Positions 42,507 through 52,970 of a DNA stretch of 64,000 nucleotides are shown here, in pieces. The translations under genes were made by a program, and so were the position numbers. The notes beneath the pieces were generated by a model. That model was not told where the DNA came from, searched no databases, and saw only the letters and a list, made by a program, of their open reading frames with translations. Origin of the DNA: Caryophanales bacterium (lineage in GTDB: Bacteria > Bacillota > Bacilli > Bacillales > Amphibacillaceae); NCBI GenBank assembly GCA_026168805.1, contig JAPFDS010000056.1, positions 245,974-309,973 on the forward strand, read 5' to 3'. Numbering within the stretch: the stretch's first letter is position 1; the number at the start of each line of letters is the position of its first letter.

Positions 42507-45500
42507 ATGGGATTACAATTTTTAATGGGAAGATCTGGTACTGAAAAAAGTAATTACATCATTGAAGATATCCGTAAAAAGTTAAGGGAAGATCCAGACG
42601 GTCCACCTATTTTTTATATTGTTCCAGATCAAATGACATTTCAGCAAGAATATGAATTGTTTGCAGGAGATATCCAAGGGAGTATTCGGGCTCAAGTTGT
42701 AAGTTTTTCAAGGCTCGCTTGGAGAATTATTCAAGAATCTGGTGGAGGTACAAAGCAATTCATTAGCTCTGTAGGTATGCAAATGTTATTGCGAAAAGTT
42801 ATTTCTGAACGAAAAGATGATTGGAATATGTTTGGTAAAGCTCTTGATAAACAAGGGTTTTTGCAACAAGTTGAACGGTTAATTACAGAGTTTAAGCGCC
42901 ATAACATTTCACCAGAAGACATGATTAGCCAGATGAAAGATATTGAAAAACGTGAACATGTCCCTATTGATGTCGGAGGATTAGCAGGTAAGCTCGACGA
43001 CTTAAGATATTTATATGAAGAAGTTTCAAAACAGTTAGCTGGAATGTACATAGATACAGAAGATCAACTAAATATGCTGATTGAAAAAATTCCTCAGTCA
43101 GGTTTGTTTACAGGTGCACACATATATATTGATGGATTTCATCGCTTCACTCCGCAAGAATTAGTAGCGGTCCAAACAATGATGCAACATGTGGAAAGCG
43201 TCACAGTAGCGCTCACAATGGACCCTGACGATATGACGGTGGAATCAGACTTAGATCTATTTTATCAAACAAAAGAAACGTATGAGGCGATTTGCACCAT
43301 TGCTGAAGAAAGTCCCTTACTGCTCAAACCAAATGTTCACTTTTATCCATCCGAAGATACATTTAAACATCGACCATACTTTCAACATTTAGAGACATAC
43401 TTTGATGTCCAACCTCATCCGCCATATGAGGGACATGCTCCTATTCAAATTGCAGAAGCAGTTCATTTACGCGCAGAAGTTGAAGGGGTCGCACAACAAA
43501 TATTACATCTTGTTCGGGAAAAGAAGTACCGTTTTAAAGATATGGCGCTTTTTATTCGTGAGCCTGAAAACTATGAAAGTATTATTGCAACATTATTTGA
43601 TGATTATGGCATCCCTGTGTTTATGGATGAAAAAAAGTCGATGTTACATCATGCGCTGATAGAATTTGTCAGATCATCTCTTGAAGTAGTCGATAGTAAT
43701 TGGCGAGGAGATGCGTTGTTCCGTGTATTAAAAACGGGCTTTATTCAACCAACGGATGAAGAATATCCGCTGACAGAAGATGCAATTGATCAGTTAGAGA
43801 ATTATGTGTTGGAATATGGTATTCGTTCAAGAAACCAATGGTTAGATAACGATCCATGGGTTTTTCAACGAATCTTTGGATTTGATGCACCGAATCAAAC
43901 AACGAAGGAGTTACAAAAACAACAAGAAATAAACGCGTATCGTAATCAAGTTGCGATTACTTTTAAGAAGTTTGACACTTCCATTCGCGAAAGTAGAACG
44001 ATTAAGGAAAGAGCAACAGCTATTTACTTATTTCTAGAAGACTTGCAAATACCTGAGCAATTAGAACAAATGAGTAAATCCTATGAGGACGAAGGCTTGC
44101 CTGAAAAGGGACGGGAACAAGAACAAGTGTGGGATGCTCTGATGCAAATGCTTGACGAGATCGTTGAACTTTCAGGCGAGGAAACATCTAGCTTGGCAAA
44201 TTTCAGGACATTTCTAGACGCTGGTTTTGAAACGTTAGAATTTTCTCATATACCTCCAAGTATGGATCATGTCATTGTAGGATCGATTGATCAATCGCGT
44301 ATTCAAGGAATTTCCTGCGTGTTTTTATTAGGGGTGAATGAAGGTGCTTGGCCCATGCGTCCTCAGGCAGATGGTATTTTAAATGAGTATGAACGAGAGT
44401 TACTCGCCATGCAAGGAATGGAGCTAGCAGAAAGCAGTACCCGTCAATTGTTAGATGACTGGTTTTATATGTATTTAGCTTTTACATCAGGTAGGGATTA
44501 TTTATGGATCAGTTATGTACTAAGTGATCAAGAAGGAAAGTCTAAATTACCTTCTCAACTCATCCAAAGAATCGAATCATTATATCCCAATCTAGACGAA
44601 CGCCTATTGCTTCAAGATCCTGACGATTTAATCGAGGCAGATCGCTTTATTACAACACCGATAAAAACAAGAGCAGCCTTAACTGTCCAATTAGCACGCT
44701 ATGAAAGAGGGTATGTCGTAAAACCTATTTGGTTACATGTATTAAATTGGTATATTGAACATGAAGAAATCTATAGTCCGACGTACAATGTCCTGCAAAG
44801 TGTGCTGTATACAAATCAACCGACATCATTGACAGAGGAAACAGTTAGACAACTGTATCCGCCGGAAAAACCAGTAGCTGCAAGTGTTTCAAGACTTGAA
44901 ATGCATTATCGCTGTTCCTATCAACATTTTGCACATTATCATTTGAAATTAGAAGAACGAAAACGATATGTATTAGATGCTCCAGATATCGGTCAGCTGT
45001 TCCATGAAGCGCTAAAAGTGATTACAGAGTGGTTGCAAACAGAGAAAAAGAATTTCGCAGATATCACAAAAAAACAAGCATCCGCATATGCTCAAAAGGC
45101 TGTTCAAACGTTATCGCCAATCTTACAACACCGTATTTTACATAGTTCAAATCGATATCAATACATTCAAAGAAAATTGCAGGAGATTATTGCGCGTGCA
45201 ACATATGTCCTCAGTGAGCAGGCTCGAGCATCAGATTTTTCACCAATCGGAGTTGAGGTAGGGTTTGGAAATGAAGAAGACGCTTTGTCGCCCCTCACTC
45301 TCAAGTTACCAAATGGGTACGAACTCATGTTACGTGGTCGTATTGATCGAATTGATCAAGCAACATTAAATGAACAGCTGTATTTAAGAATTATCGATTA
45401 TAAATCAAGTGATCGAGGCTTAGATTTATTAGAAGTGTATTATGGACTTGCTTTACAGATGCTCACATATTTAGATGTTGTCTTAGCTCAATCAGAAGAA

Positions 45501-46001
45501 TGGCTTGGGCTCCAGGCGTCTCCTGCAGGGGTACTTTACTTTCACGTGCATAATGCAATGCTTACGAAAGACCAGATGCTCCCACAAGATATGATTGACC
45601 AAGAGTTATTCAAACAATACAAGATGCAAGGCCTTATACAAAAAGATGAACAAATTGCACAGATGATGGATACGACTGTAGAGACAGGCCATAGTCAGAT
45701 GGTTCCTTTCGCGCTCAAGAAAGACGGGGCTTTTCAAGCGCGTTCTAAAGTGGCAGACGAAGAAACATTTGATCATTTACGGAATCATATTCATTCGCTC
45801 ATTACTCAAGCAGGTATTTCCATTACGTCAGGTGAAGTGCAGTTAAATCCATTTGAATATGGACAAAATAAGGCCTGTACATTTTGCCCGTTTTCATCTG
45901 TATGTCAATTTGATCCTGAAATTCAAGGAAATACATTTAGACGTCTGCAACAAATGAATGAAAAGAAAATTATTGAAAACATGCAGAAGAGGAGGAAATA
46001 A
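42507..46001 (+). CDS. addB: AddB subunit of the AddAB helicase-nuclease, with altered P-loop
   Basis: 1164 aa, the size of AddB, which with AddA resects double-strand breaks and recognises Chi. The inactivated-helicase N-terminal half, the nuclease motif RIIDYKSSDRGLDL and the four iron-sulfur cysteines (Cys803, Cys1124, Cys1127, Cys1133) are all present. The N-terminal P-loop normally reads GRSGxGK[ST]; here it is GRSGTEKS, with Glu13 (codon GAA, 42543-42545) in place of the invariant Gly. Lys14 and Ser15 are kept. ATG start after GAAGGGAG; addA begins two bases after the stop. Confidence 0.93.
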   Translation: MGLQFLMGRSGTEKSNYIIEDIRKKLREDPDGPPIFYIVPDQMTFQQEYELFAGDIQGSIRAQVVSFSRLAWRIIQESGGGTKQFISSVGMQMLLRKVISERKDDWNMFGKALDKQGFLQQVERLITEFKRHNISPEDMISQMKDIEKREHVPIDVGGLAGKLDDLRYLYEEVSKQLAGMYIDTEDQLNMLIEKIPQSGLFTGAHIYIDGFHRFTPQELVAVQTMMQHVESVTVALTMDPDDMTVESDLDLFYQTKETYEAICTIAEESPLLLKPNVHFYPSEDTFKHRPYFQHLETYFDVQPHPPYEGHAPIQIAEAVHLRAEVEGVAQQILHLVREKKYRFKDMALFIREPENYESIIATLFDDYGIPVFMDEKKSMLHHALIEFVRSSLEVVDSNWRGDALFRVLKTGFIQPTDEEYPLTEDAIDQLENYVLEYGIRSRNQWLDNDPWVFQRIFGFDAPNQTTKELQKQQEINAYRNQVAITFKKFDTSIRESRTIKERATAIYLFLEDLQIPEQLEQMSKSYEDEGLPEKGREQEQVWDALMQMLDEIVELSGEETSSLANFRTFLDAGFETLEFSHIPPSMDHVIVGSIDQSRIQGISCVFLLGVNEGAWPMRPQADGILNEYERELLAMQGMELAESSTRQLLDDWFYMYLAFTSGRDYLWISYVLSDQEGKSKLPSQLIQRIESLYPNLDERLLLQDPDDLIEADRFITTPIKTRAALTVQLARYERGYVVKPIWLHVLNWYIEHEEIYSPTYNVLQSVLYTNQPTSLTEETVRQLYPPEKPVAASVSRLEMHYRCSYQHFAHYHLKLEERKRYVLDAPDIGQLFHEALKVITEWLQTEKKNFADITKKQASAYAQKAVQTLSPILQHRILHSSNRYQYIQRKLQEIIARATYVLSEQARASDFSPIGVEVGFGNEEDALSPLTLKLPNGYELMLRGRIDRIDQATLNEQLYLRIIDYKSSDRGLDLLEVYYGLALQMLTYLDVVLAQSEEWLGLQASPAGVLYFHVHNAMLTKDQMLPQDMIDQELFKQYKMQGLIQKDEQIAQMMDTTVETGHSQMVPFALKKDGAFQARSKVADEETFDHLRNHIHSLITQAGISITSGEVQLNPFEYGQNKACTFCPFSSVCQFDPEIQGNTFRRLQQMNEKKIIENMQKRRK

Positions 46002-46003
46002 TA

Positions 46004-49000
46004 ATGGTGAAATGGACAGCTGAACAGCAGCAAGCAATTGATGAATCAGGCAGTGATATTCTTGTTGCTGCGGCAGCAGGTTCAGGTAAAACAGCTGTAC
46101 TTGTTGAACGAATTATTCAAAAAGTAGTCTCAACGGAAAGTCCAATGGATATAGATGCCTTACTTGTTGTTACATTTACAAATGCTGCAGCCCAAGAAAT
46201 GCGAACGAGAGTAGGTGTAGCTCTAGAAGAAGCACTGAAAGATAATCCTGCTTCTTTGCATTTAAAAAAACAATTGTCATTGCTTCAACGGTCTTCGATT
46301 TCAACATTACATTCTTTTTGTATGGATGTTGTAAAACAATACGCATATGCAATTGATTTAGATCCTGCATTTCGAATTGTTGATGATATGGAAGCGGAAT
46401 TGATGAAGCAGGAAGTGATGGATGAGCTCTTTGAAACATGGTACGGACAAGAAGAGCAGACATCATTCTTCTCGGTAGTTGATCGATTCTCCACAGACCG
46501 TAGTGATGCAGATGTAGAAAAACTTATTTTGCATATTTATCATTTTTCAAAACAACATCCTTGGCCCAATGAATGGCTAAACCAATTGGCAGAAATATAT
46601 ATGATCCCTGAAGAATGGGAAGAGAACGAACTTGAGTGGTTAACGATGCTCAAACAAGAAATAGCTCATCAACTGGACGCAATGGAACAAGAATTGGAAT
46701 TTGCAGAAAAAGTAGCACGTGAACCAGATGGTCACTATCCATATATAGAAACAATCGAAAAGGATCTAGAGATCGTGAAAGAAATGCGCGCACGAGCAAA
46801 TAATTGGGATGAACTCTATGACTATATGAGCCAAGCCTCACTTGTGCGATTGTCAGGAAAACGCGCAGAGAGCAATCCGGATAAAAAAGAACGAGCAAAA
46901 GCATATCGGGATTCATTTAAAAAGCGTTGGGACGACTTAAAGAAAGCGTACTTTACCCGTGCACTCTCCGACCACGTGGCAGATATGCAAGAATTGGCTC
47001 CAGTCGTTCAAGAAGTTACTAATCTAGTAAAACAATTTATGGATATATATGACCAAGCGAAACGAGAAAAAGCAGTTGTTGACTTCTCAGACTTAGAGCA
47101 TTTTTGTTTACAGTTATTAACGGATGAGTCATCTACTCCAGACAATATCATACCTTCATCTATTGCTCGTGAATATCAAGAAAAATTCACGGAAGTATTT
47201 GTAGATGAATATCAAGATACAAACCTTGTCCAAGAAACGATTTTATCCATGCTAAGTGAACAAGAAGGCCCTGGTAATATGTTTATGGTAGGAGATGTTA
47301 AACAGAGCATCTATCGGTTTAGACATGCAGAACCTTCTTTGTTTATTGGAAAGTATAATACATTTGGAGAAGCAAACCATCCAGCTACACGAATTGATCT
47401 AGCACGTAACTTTAGAAGTAGAGAGCATGTACTCTCAGGGGTTAACTTTATTTTTAAACAAGTCATGGACGAAGAAGTAGGAGAAATAACATATGATCAA
47501 GCGGCAGCATTAATGTATGGAAATACATCTTTCGATGAATTACCTTTTCCTGAAGAAGCTCCATCATGTATTATTATTGATCGGGATGACAAGCGGGATG
47601 AGGAAGCGGAAAAACATGCATCAGATGTAAGTGAAATGGAACAAGGGTTAATGGAGGCACGTGTCTATAGTAATGAAATAAAAAAATGGCTTGGACACGA
47701 AACAGGAGAGCCACTTCAAGTGGTAGATGCAGATACAAAGAAGCAACGTGATGTGACATATCGAGATATCGTCATATTGCTTCGTTCTATGACATGGGCA
47801 CCAACCATTCTTGAAGAATTTAAAGAGCAAGGCATACCCGTTTATGCAGAGTTATCAACAGGTTATTTTGATGCCATTGAAATTAAAATTATGCTGAATA
47901 TGTTAAAGGTGATTGATAATCCGTATCAAGATATCCCCCTAGCATCTGTTCTTCGTTCTCCAATGGTTGGATTTGATGAGGAGCAGTTAACGACTATACG
48001 ACTAGAAAACCGTTCAGACTCTTATTATGAAGCTTTACAAGCATACGCAAAAAATCATACAAATGAAACATCGACACGCGTACAACAATTTATGACACAA
48101 TTATCCATGTTCCGTTCAGCAGCACGTCAAGGAGCTCTATCTGAGTTAATTTGGGATATATACAGAGAGACAGGATATTATGATTTTGTTGGTGGAATGC
48201 CAGGTGGTAGACAGCGCCAAGCAAATTTACGCGCTTTGTATGACCGTGCAAGAAGCTATGAATCAACGTCATTTCGTGGGTTGTATCGATTCTTACGATT
48301 TATTGAACATATGGAGGAACAAGGGGATGACTTAGGCGCCGCTCGTGCCTTGAGTGAACAAGAAGATGTTGTGCGGATCATGACCATTCATAGCAGTAAA
48401 GGGTTGGAATTCCCTGTAGTCATCGTTGGTGGCATGTATCGAGAATTTAATAAACAAGATATACGGGGAAAGTATATCGTTCATAAAGATTATGGATTTG
48501 CAACGAAATACATTGATGCTGTGAAACGAATTACGTACCCAACTTTATATTTTTACGCGTTACAAAAGGAAGTAGAAAAAGAATCATTGGCCGAAGAAAT
48601 GCGTGTACTTTATGTGGCGTTAACCCGAGCGAAAGAAAAAATCGTTATGGTTGGAACAGTCCCTTCATTTGAAAAGAAACAAAAAGCATGGGAAATGGTC
48701 GCGAATCATGAACAACCATTACTTCCACGGTTTGCCCGTGCAGAAACAAATAGGTACTTAGATTGGATTGGACCATCATTAATGCGTCACAAAGACAGTC
48801 TAATGTTACATGGAGAAAACGGTATCGATCCAAGTATTCCATCTGAACTCGTTCATGACAAGTCCGCATGGGATGTGAAAGTAGTACCAGCTTACACGCT
48901 TTTAGATGTTGAGAATATCCATGAAGAAGAAAAAGATATCATTCAAACACACATTAAAAACTGGAAGCCAATTGATCTTTCAAATAAAAATGTTGACAAA

Positions 49001-49720
49001 AATGTAAGGAATCGATTATCTTATCATTACCCCTATGAAGTAGCTACACACACACGTGCAAAACAATCGGTAACTGAGATCAAACGTCAACAAGAATTGA
49101 AAGATGTGTACAGTGATGAAAGATTTGTACACAAGCAAAATAAACCATTAACTAAACGTCCTCAATTTATGCAGACAAAGAAAGAATTGTCTCCATCTGA
49201 AATTGGGACGGCCATGCATACAATGATGCAACATATACCATTAAATAAAAAGATGGAAAATGAAGAATTAGAAACATTCATACTCACGCTTGTAGAAAAG
49301 GAAATGTTCACACAAGAAGAAGCAAATGTAATCGATCGGAGAGCTATTCAAGCATTTTTCGATACACCTTTAGCAGCGATGATGAGGAAAGCCACACATG
49401 TTCAGCGGGAAATTCCATTTAGTTATACACTCCCAGCAGAAGATGTTTATCCAGAGTGGAAAAAAATCCAAGATGAAAGAGTGCTTATTCAAGGAGTTAT
49501 TGACTGTTTAATTCCATTTGAAGACGGCTATATCATCGTTGACTACAAAACGGATCATATTTCAGAAAAACCGTTTAACGTGGCGGAACAAAAGTTAAAA
49601 GAAAGATATCAAACACAAGTAAATCTCTATGCACAAGCTATTGAAGGTATTTTACAAAAGAAGATTAAAGGGATTTATTTATATTTCTTTGATGCAGATT
49701 GGACGATTCAAATGCAGTAA
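46004..49720 (+). CDS. addA: AddA subunit of the AddAB helicase-nuclease
   Basis: 1238 aa UvrD/Rep-type helicase fused to a RecB-type nuclease. Motif Ia/I: QQQAID...AAAGSGKTAVLVERI (P-loop about 23-30). Others are VDEYQDTN, GDVKQSIYRFRHAEP, MTIHSSKGLEFPVV and LYVALTRAKEKIVM. The C-terminal nuclease core has IVDYKTDHI with Asp and Lys of the active site. It starts two bases after addB; AGGAGG overlaps the addB end. Together they form the main double-strand-break resection enzyme. Confidence 0.96.
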   Translation: MVKWTAEQQQAIDESGSDILVAAAAGSGKTAVLVERIIQKVVSTESPMDIDALLVVTFTNAAAQEMRTRVGVALEEALKDNPASLHLKKQLSLLQRSSISTLHSFCMDVVKQYAYAIDLDPAFRIVDDMEAELMKQEVMDELFETWYGQEEQTSFFSVVDRFSTDRSDADVEKLILHIYHFSKQHPWPNEWLNQLAEIYMIPEEWEENELEWLTMLKQEIAHQLDAMEQELEFAEKVAREPDGHYPYIETIEKDLEIVKEMRARANNWDELYDYMSQASLVRLSGKRAESNPDKKERAKAYRDSFKKRWDDLKKAYFTRALSDHVADMQELAPVVQEVTNLVKQFMDIYDQAKREKAVVDFSDLEHFCLQLLTDESSTPDNIIPSSIAREYQEKFTEVFVDEYQDTNLVQETILSMLSEQEGPGNMFMVGDVKQSIYRFRHAEPSLFIGKYNTFGEANHPATRIDLARNFRSREHVLSGVNFIFKQVMDEEVGEITYDQAAALMYGNTSFDELPFPEEAPSCIIIDRDDKRDEEAEKHASDVSEMEQGLMEARVYSNEIKKWLGHETGEPLQVVDADTKKQRDVTYRDIVILLRSMTWAPTILEEFKEQGIPVYAELSTGYFDAIEIKIMLNMLKVIDNPYQDIPLASVLRSPMVGFDEEQLTTIRLENRSDSYYEALQAYAKNHTNETSTRVQQFMTQLSMFRSAARQGALSELIWDIYRETGYYDFVGGMPGGRQRQANLRALYDRARSYESTSFRGLYRFLRFIEHMEEQGDDLGAARALSEQEDVVRIMTIHSSKGLEFPVVIVGGMYREFNKQDIRGKYIVHKDYGFATKYIDAVKRITYPTLYFYALQKEVEKESLAEEMRVLYVALTRAKEKIVMVGTVPSFEKKQKAWEMVANHEQPLLPRFARAETNRYLDWIGPSLMRHKDSLMLHGENGIDPSIPSELVHDKSAWDVKVVPAYTLLDVENIHEEEKDIIQTHIKNWKPIDLSNKNVDKNVRNRLSYHYPYEVATHTRAKQSVTEIKRQQELKDVYSDERFVHKQNKPLTKRPQFMQTKKELSPSEIGTAMHTMMQHIPLNKKMENEELETFILTLVEKEMFTQEEANVIDRRAIQAFFDTPLAAMMRKATHVQREIPFSYTLPAEDVYPEWKKIQDERVLIQGVIDCLIPFEDGYIIVDYKTDHISEKPFNVAEQKLKERYQTQVNLYAQAIEGILQKKIKGIYLYFFDADWTIQMQ

Positions 49721-49814
49721 TTCTACCTTTGACTAGCTGAATACTATAAAAATTGGATAGAGCGTAAGAGATTTCTGTTGATCACGAATACTTACAGAGT
49801 GGGCAGGGAAGCTT

Positions 49815-50741
49815 ATGCAGGAACAACAAGTTGTAGGAGGGCGCGGAAAAGGAATCACGCTCGTCATCATTGCTGCACTATTTTGGGGAGTTTCTGGAAC
49901 AGTTGCACAATACTTATTTGACCAAGGTTTTACTGTCCAGTGGCTCGTGTCTATTCGACTTACAGTATCAGGGATAATCATGTTAATGTACGCTCGAATG
50001 ATAAAAAAACAACGCATTTGGGATATTTGGACGATTAAAGTAGATGTCGTTCGGCTCTTATTATTTAGTTTCTTTGGAATGTTAGCTGTTCAATATACAT
50101 TCTTTGAAGCTATCAGTCATTCAAACGCAGCAACAGCAACGATATTGCAGTATTTAGCGCCTATTATCATTGCTATCTATGTAGCTATAACATTTAGACG
50201 GATACCAAATATTAAAGAACTCGTTGGTATTATGCTTGCAGTTATTGGAACTTTTTTACTTGTGACCCAAGGGAACTTCAGTAGCTTATCCATTTCAGGA
50301 GCAGCTTTGTTTTGGGGAATAGGTTCAGCAGTTGCCTTAGCGATCTATACACTTGCTCCTCATAATTTATTAGCACGATGGGGATCGATTCAAGTGGTCG
50401 GTTGGAGCATGCTAGTGGCAGGGATTTCTTTTAGTATTATTTATCCACCATGGAATTTTTCCGGGAATCTAAACTTGATTACGATTGCTGCGATCTTTTT
50501 CATTGTTATTTTTGGAACATTACTGGCATTTAACTTTTACTTAGAAAGCTTAAAATATATCACTCCAAGTGAGTCGAGTTTACTTGCTTGTATTGAACCA
50601 CTATCAGCTGCAGTTTTATCGGTAGTATGGCTCCAAGTTAGATTTAGTGTAGCTGAGTGGATTGGAGCAATTTTCATTGTAGGTACTGTAACACTATTGG
50701 CGATTATGAAAGATAAAAACATCACAACTGAAACAGAGTAA
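49815..50741 (+). CDS. EamA/DMT superfamily permease
   Basis: 308 aa with ten hydrophobic helices arranged as two EamA repeats (about 15-145 and 158-298). LFWGVSGTVAQYLF opens the first and LFWGIGSAVALAIYTLAPHNLL the second, both typical of RarD/YdcZ-type metabolite exporters. The last helices contain the conserved SLLACIEPLSAAVLS. Substrate unknown, often amino acids or their precursors. Weak ribosome site (AGGGAAG). It is separated from addA by about 95 bp. Confidence 0.82.
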   Translation: MQEQQVVGGRGKGITLVIIAALFWGVSGTVAQYLFDQGFTVQWLVSIRLTVSGIIMLMYARMIKKQRIWDIWTIKVDVVRLLLFSFFGMLAVQYTFFEAISHSNAATATILQYLAPIIIAIYVAITFRRIPNIKELVGIMLAVIGTFLLVTQGNFSSLSISGAALFWGIGSAVALAIYTLAPHNLLARWGSIQVVGWSMLVAGISFSIIYPPWNFSGNLNLITIAAIFFIVIFGTLLAFNFYLESLKYITPSESSLLACIEPLSAAVLSVVWLQVRFSVAEWIGAIFIVGTVTLLAIMKDKNITTETE

Positions 50742-50881
50742 ACGCTGGTTATATGTAACAAAAATACCTTTTATTAGGAAAAGTGATAGAATTCATGGTA
50801 AGATTATATGAATCCACAATGAAAAAATATATGCAAGTATGAAATAAATTTGCATAATAAAATAATGGGAGGTTATTACGA

Positions 50882-51238
50882 ATGGCACATATGCATATTA
50901 CTTCTTGGGCAGTAGCTATCATTCTGTTAATCGTTGTAGCAGCTATGTATGGTCAAGGTAAAATGAAACCAGGTAAAATTGTTCATATGATTTTACGACT
51001 CTTTTACTTGTTTATTTTAGGTAGTGGAATAGGTTTATTTATGGAATACGCAAATTATTCAACAAATTTATTTATCAAAGTAATCTTAGGACTCTGGGCA
51101 ATCGTATCCATGGAAATGATTGCTGTAGGCGGAAGCAAAAGAAAGTCCGTTGGAATTTGGTGGGCCCAATTCATTTTAGCAGCTGGAATTGCAATTTATT
51201 TAGGATTTGGTGTTCTCCCAATGGGGATTTTACCATAA
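50882..51238 (+). CDS. yisL: YisL, DUF1516 membrane protein
   Basis: 118 aa with four hydrophobic helices and the family start MAHMHITSWAVAIILL, then KPGKIVHMILRLFYLFILGSG. Ribosome site GGGAGG. YisL has no known role. B. subtilis carries it downstream of addBA/sbcDC, agreeing with the order here. Confidence 0.85.
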   Translation: MAHMHITSWAVAIILLIVVAAMYGQGKMKPGKIVHMILRLFYLFILGSGIGLFMEYANYSTNLFIKVILGLWAIVSMEMIAVGGSKRKSVGIWWAQFILAAGIAIYLGFGVLPMGILP

Positions 51239-51253
51239 CATGATAAACCTTTT

Positions 51254-51291
51254 AAAAAGTCTTTCCTTTTACATATAGGGAAGGCTTTTTT
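51254..51291 (+). terminator. Terminator of yisL
   Basis: Stem AAAAAGTCTTTCC / GGGAAGGCTTTTTT with G-T pairs and a T6 end. Confidence 0.75.
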
Positions 51292-51460
51292 CATGTATAT
51301 TAGGCAGTATATTTGTACACGATGGTTGTGAAAATGAAATTCACTTCATTTAATGAAATTATGAATGTTTTAAGACAATATTTGATATAGCATTGACTAT
51401 TTGTATGAAACCTTAATAATAGACTACAGATAGTGAAATAGAAGTGGAGGAATTCAAGAA

Positions 51461-52954
51461 ATGAAACGATTAACATCTCTACTCTTAATGTTATTTCTAC
51501 TCATGGGAACACCTGTAATCACTCATGCTGAAGAAACAAATGTTCAAGAGAAAATTATATATGATATTGTAGTAGACCGGTTTAATAACGGGACACTACA
51601 AGTGGGTGATGAGGTTGATGTAGATAACCCATATACATATAATGGTGGTGATATCCGTGGAGTTATCAAGAAACTTGACCATATCAATGAGTTAGGTTTC
51701 AATGCGATTCAATTATCATCTATTATGGAAAATGCTGATGAGGGATTTCATGGATATTGGATCACAGACATGTATGAAGTTGAACCACTTTTTGGAACGA
51801 AAGAGGATTTACAAGAACTTGTCGACGAAGCTCATAAAAGAGATATCGATATATATATGGAATTTGTGTTCAATTACATATCTGAAGAACATCCAATTGT
51901 AATGGACGACAAAAAAGAAAATTGGTTCACAGAGCCTAAAGCCAAGCAAACAGATGAGTTGTTTTGGCTGGAGGAAGTAAAACAATTAAATGTAGATGAA
52001 CCTGAGGTTGCTTCATATATTACTGATGTAGCTGACTTCTGGATGGATGAGGTAGATATCGATGGATTTGTTCTTCATGCCGCAGATCAAGCTTCTCCTG
52101 AGTTTTTAGACCAATTTACAGCACATGTAAAAGAAAAGTCACCTAATTTCTTCATTTTAGCCAATTTATTAGATGAGGAAGCGGATATGAAACCTTTAGC
52201 AGAGATTGAACATATAGACGCTATTCAAAACTATGCAATGTTTCATAAAATGAATGATGTCTTCGCTCAGGTGAATACACCTATGGCCGATCTCATGGAC
52301 GGCTGGGATGCGGAAGTAGAAGACAAAAGTATTCTATTTGTAGACACGAAAGATACACCACGTTTTTCATATACGACGGCTGAACAATCCAGAAGTGCTC
52401 TAACGACATGGAAGTTAGCTTTAACATTTATGTATACAACACCAGGGACGCCGACAATATTGCAAGGTTCAGAACTTCCAATGTATGGGCCGACATTTGT
52501 CGAAAGTCAATATTTAGTCCCTTTTAATAGTACAGACCCAGATTTAGAAGAGTTTCATCATCGGATTTCTGCATTGAAGAGTGAATTCCCGGTTCTTAGT
52601 GATGGGGATTTTGAACAAATTGTCGTTGAAGAAGGTTTGAGTGTATATAAACGTTCGAATGATGAAGATACGATGTATATAGCGATTAATAACGATGATA
52701 CTTTACGTGAAGCAACCATCACTGATGATATCGGTGAAGGGAATCAATTGCATGGCCTTTTAGATGACATGATTGTGCGTGAGCAAGATGGAGGCTACTC
52801 ATTTGAAATTAGCCGTGAAACTGCTGAAGTATTTATTATCGAAGAAGATACCGGTATAAATTGGTTGTTTATTAGTATGATTATAGCTATCCCAGTTATC
52901 TTTGCCTTATTTATTTGGTATGTTAGTAAAAGAGGAAAAACAAGAAGCGCTTAG
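51461..52954 (+). CDS. Membrane-anchored GH13 alpha-amylase-fold protein, probably catalytically dead
   Basis: 497 aa. Signal peptide (MKRLTSLLLMLFLLMGTPVITHA), a GH13 barrel (about 28-400), a beta domain, and a C-terminal membrane helix (about 469-488) with a basic tail. The amylase framework is plain at YDIVVDRFNNG, GGDIRGVIKKLDHI, FHGYWITDMYEVEP and TPRFSY. However, the catalytic machinery is missing. The nucleophile Asp is His206 and the adjacent Arg is Val204 (GFVLHAADQ), the acid/base Glu is Asn235 (ILANL), and region I ends FVFNY instead of NH. Only the transition-state Asp298 (TKDTPRF) remains. So it is a cell-surface pseudoenzyme, perhaps a binding or scaffold protein. The frame is intact, so it is probably expressed. 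Confidence 0.85.
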   Translation: MKRLTSLLLMLFLLMGTPVITHAEETNVQEKIIYDIVVDRFNNGTLQVGDEVDVDNPYTYNGGDIRGVIKKLDHINELGFNAIQLSSIMENADEGFHGYWITDMYEVEPLFGTKEDLQELVDEAHKRDIDIYMEFVFNYISEEHPIVMDDKKENWFTEPKAKQTDELFWLEEVKQLNVDEPEVASYITDVADFWMDEVDIDGFVLHAADQASPEFLDQFTAHVKEKSPNFFILANLLDEEADMKPLAEIEHIDAIQNYAMFHKMNDVFAQVNTPMADLMDGWDAEVEDKSILFVDTKDTPRFSYTTAEQSRSALTTWKLALTFMYTTPGTPTILQGSELPMYGPTFVESQYLVPFNSTDPDLEEFHHRISALKSEFPVLSDGDFEQIVVEEGLSVYKRSNDEDTMYIAINNDDTLREATITDDIGEGNQLHGLLDDMIVREQDGGYSFEISRETAEVFIIEEDTGINWLFISMIIAIPVIFALFIWYVSKRGKTRSA

Positions 52955-52970
52955 TGTGCTTCTTGTTTTT
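52936..52970. terminator. Bidirectional terminator between the GH13-like gene and degV
   Basis: Perfect 13-bp arms AAAAACAAGAAGC / GCTTCTTGTTTTT with a 9-nt loop between convergent genes; it overlaps the GH13-like stop. Confidence 0.85.

Noticed and set aside
51336..51372. ATGAAATTCACTTC...AATGAAATTATGAATG before the GH13-like gene
   Set aside because: It contains pieces similar to the repeat ends, but not in the inverted arrangement; probably AT-rich coincidence.
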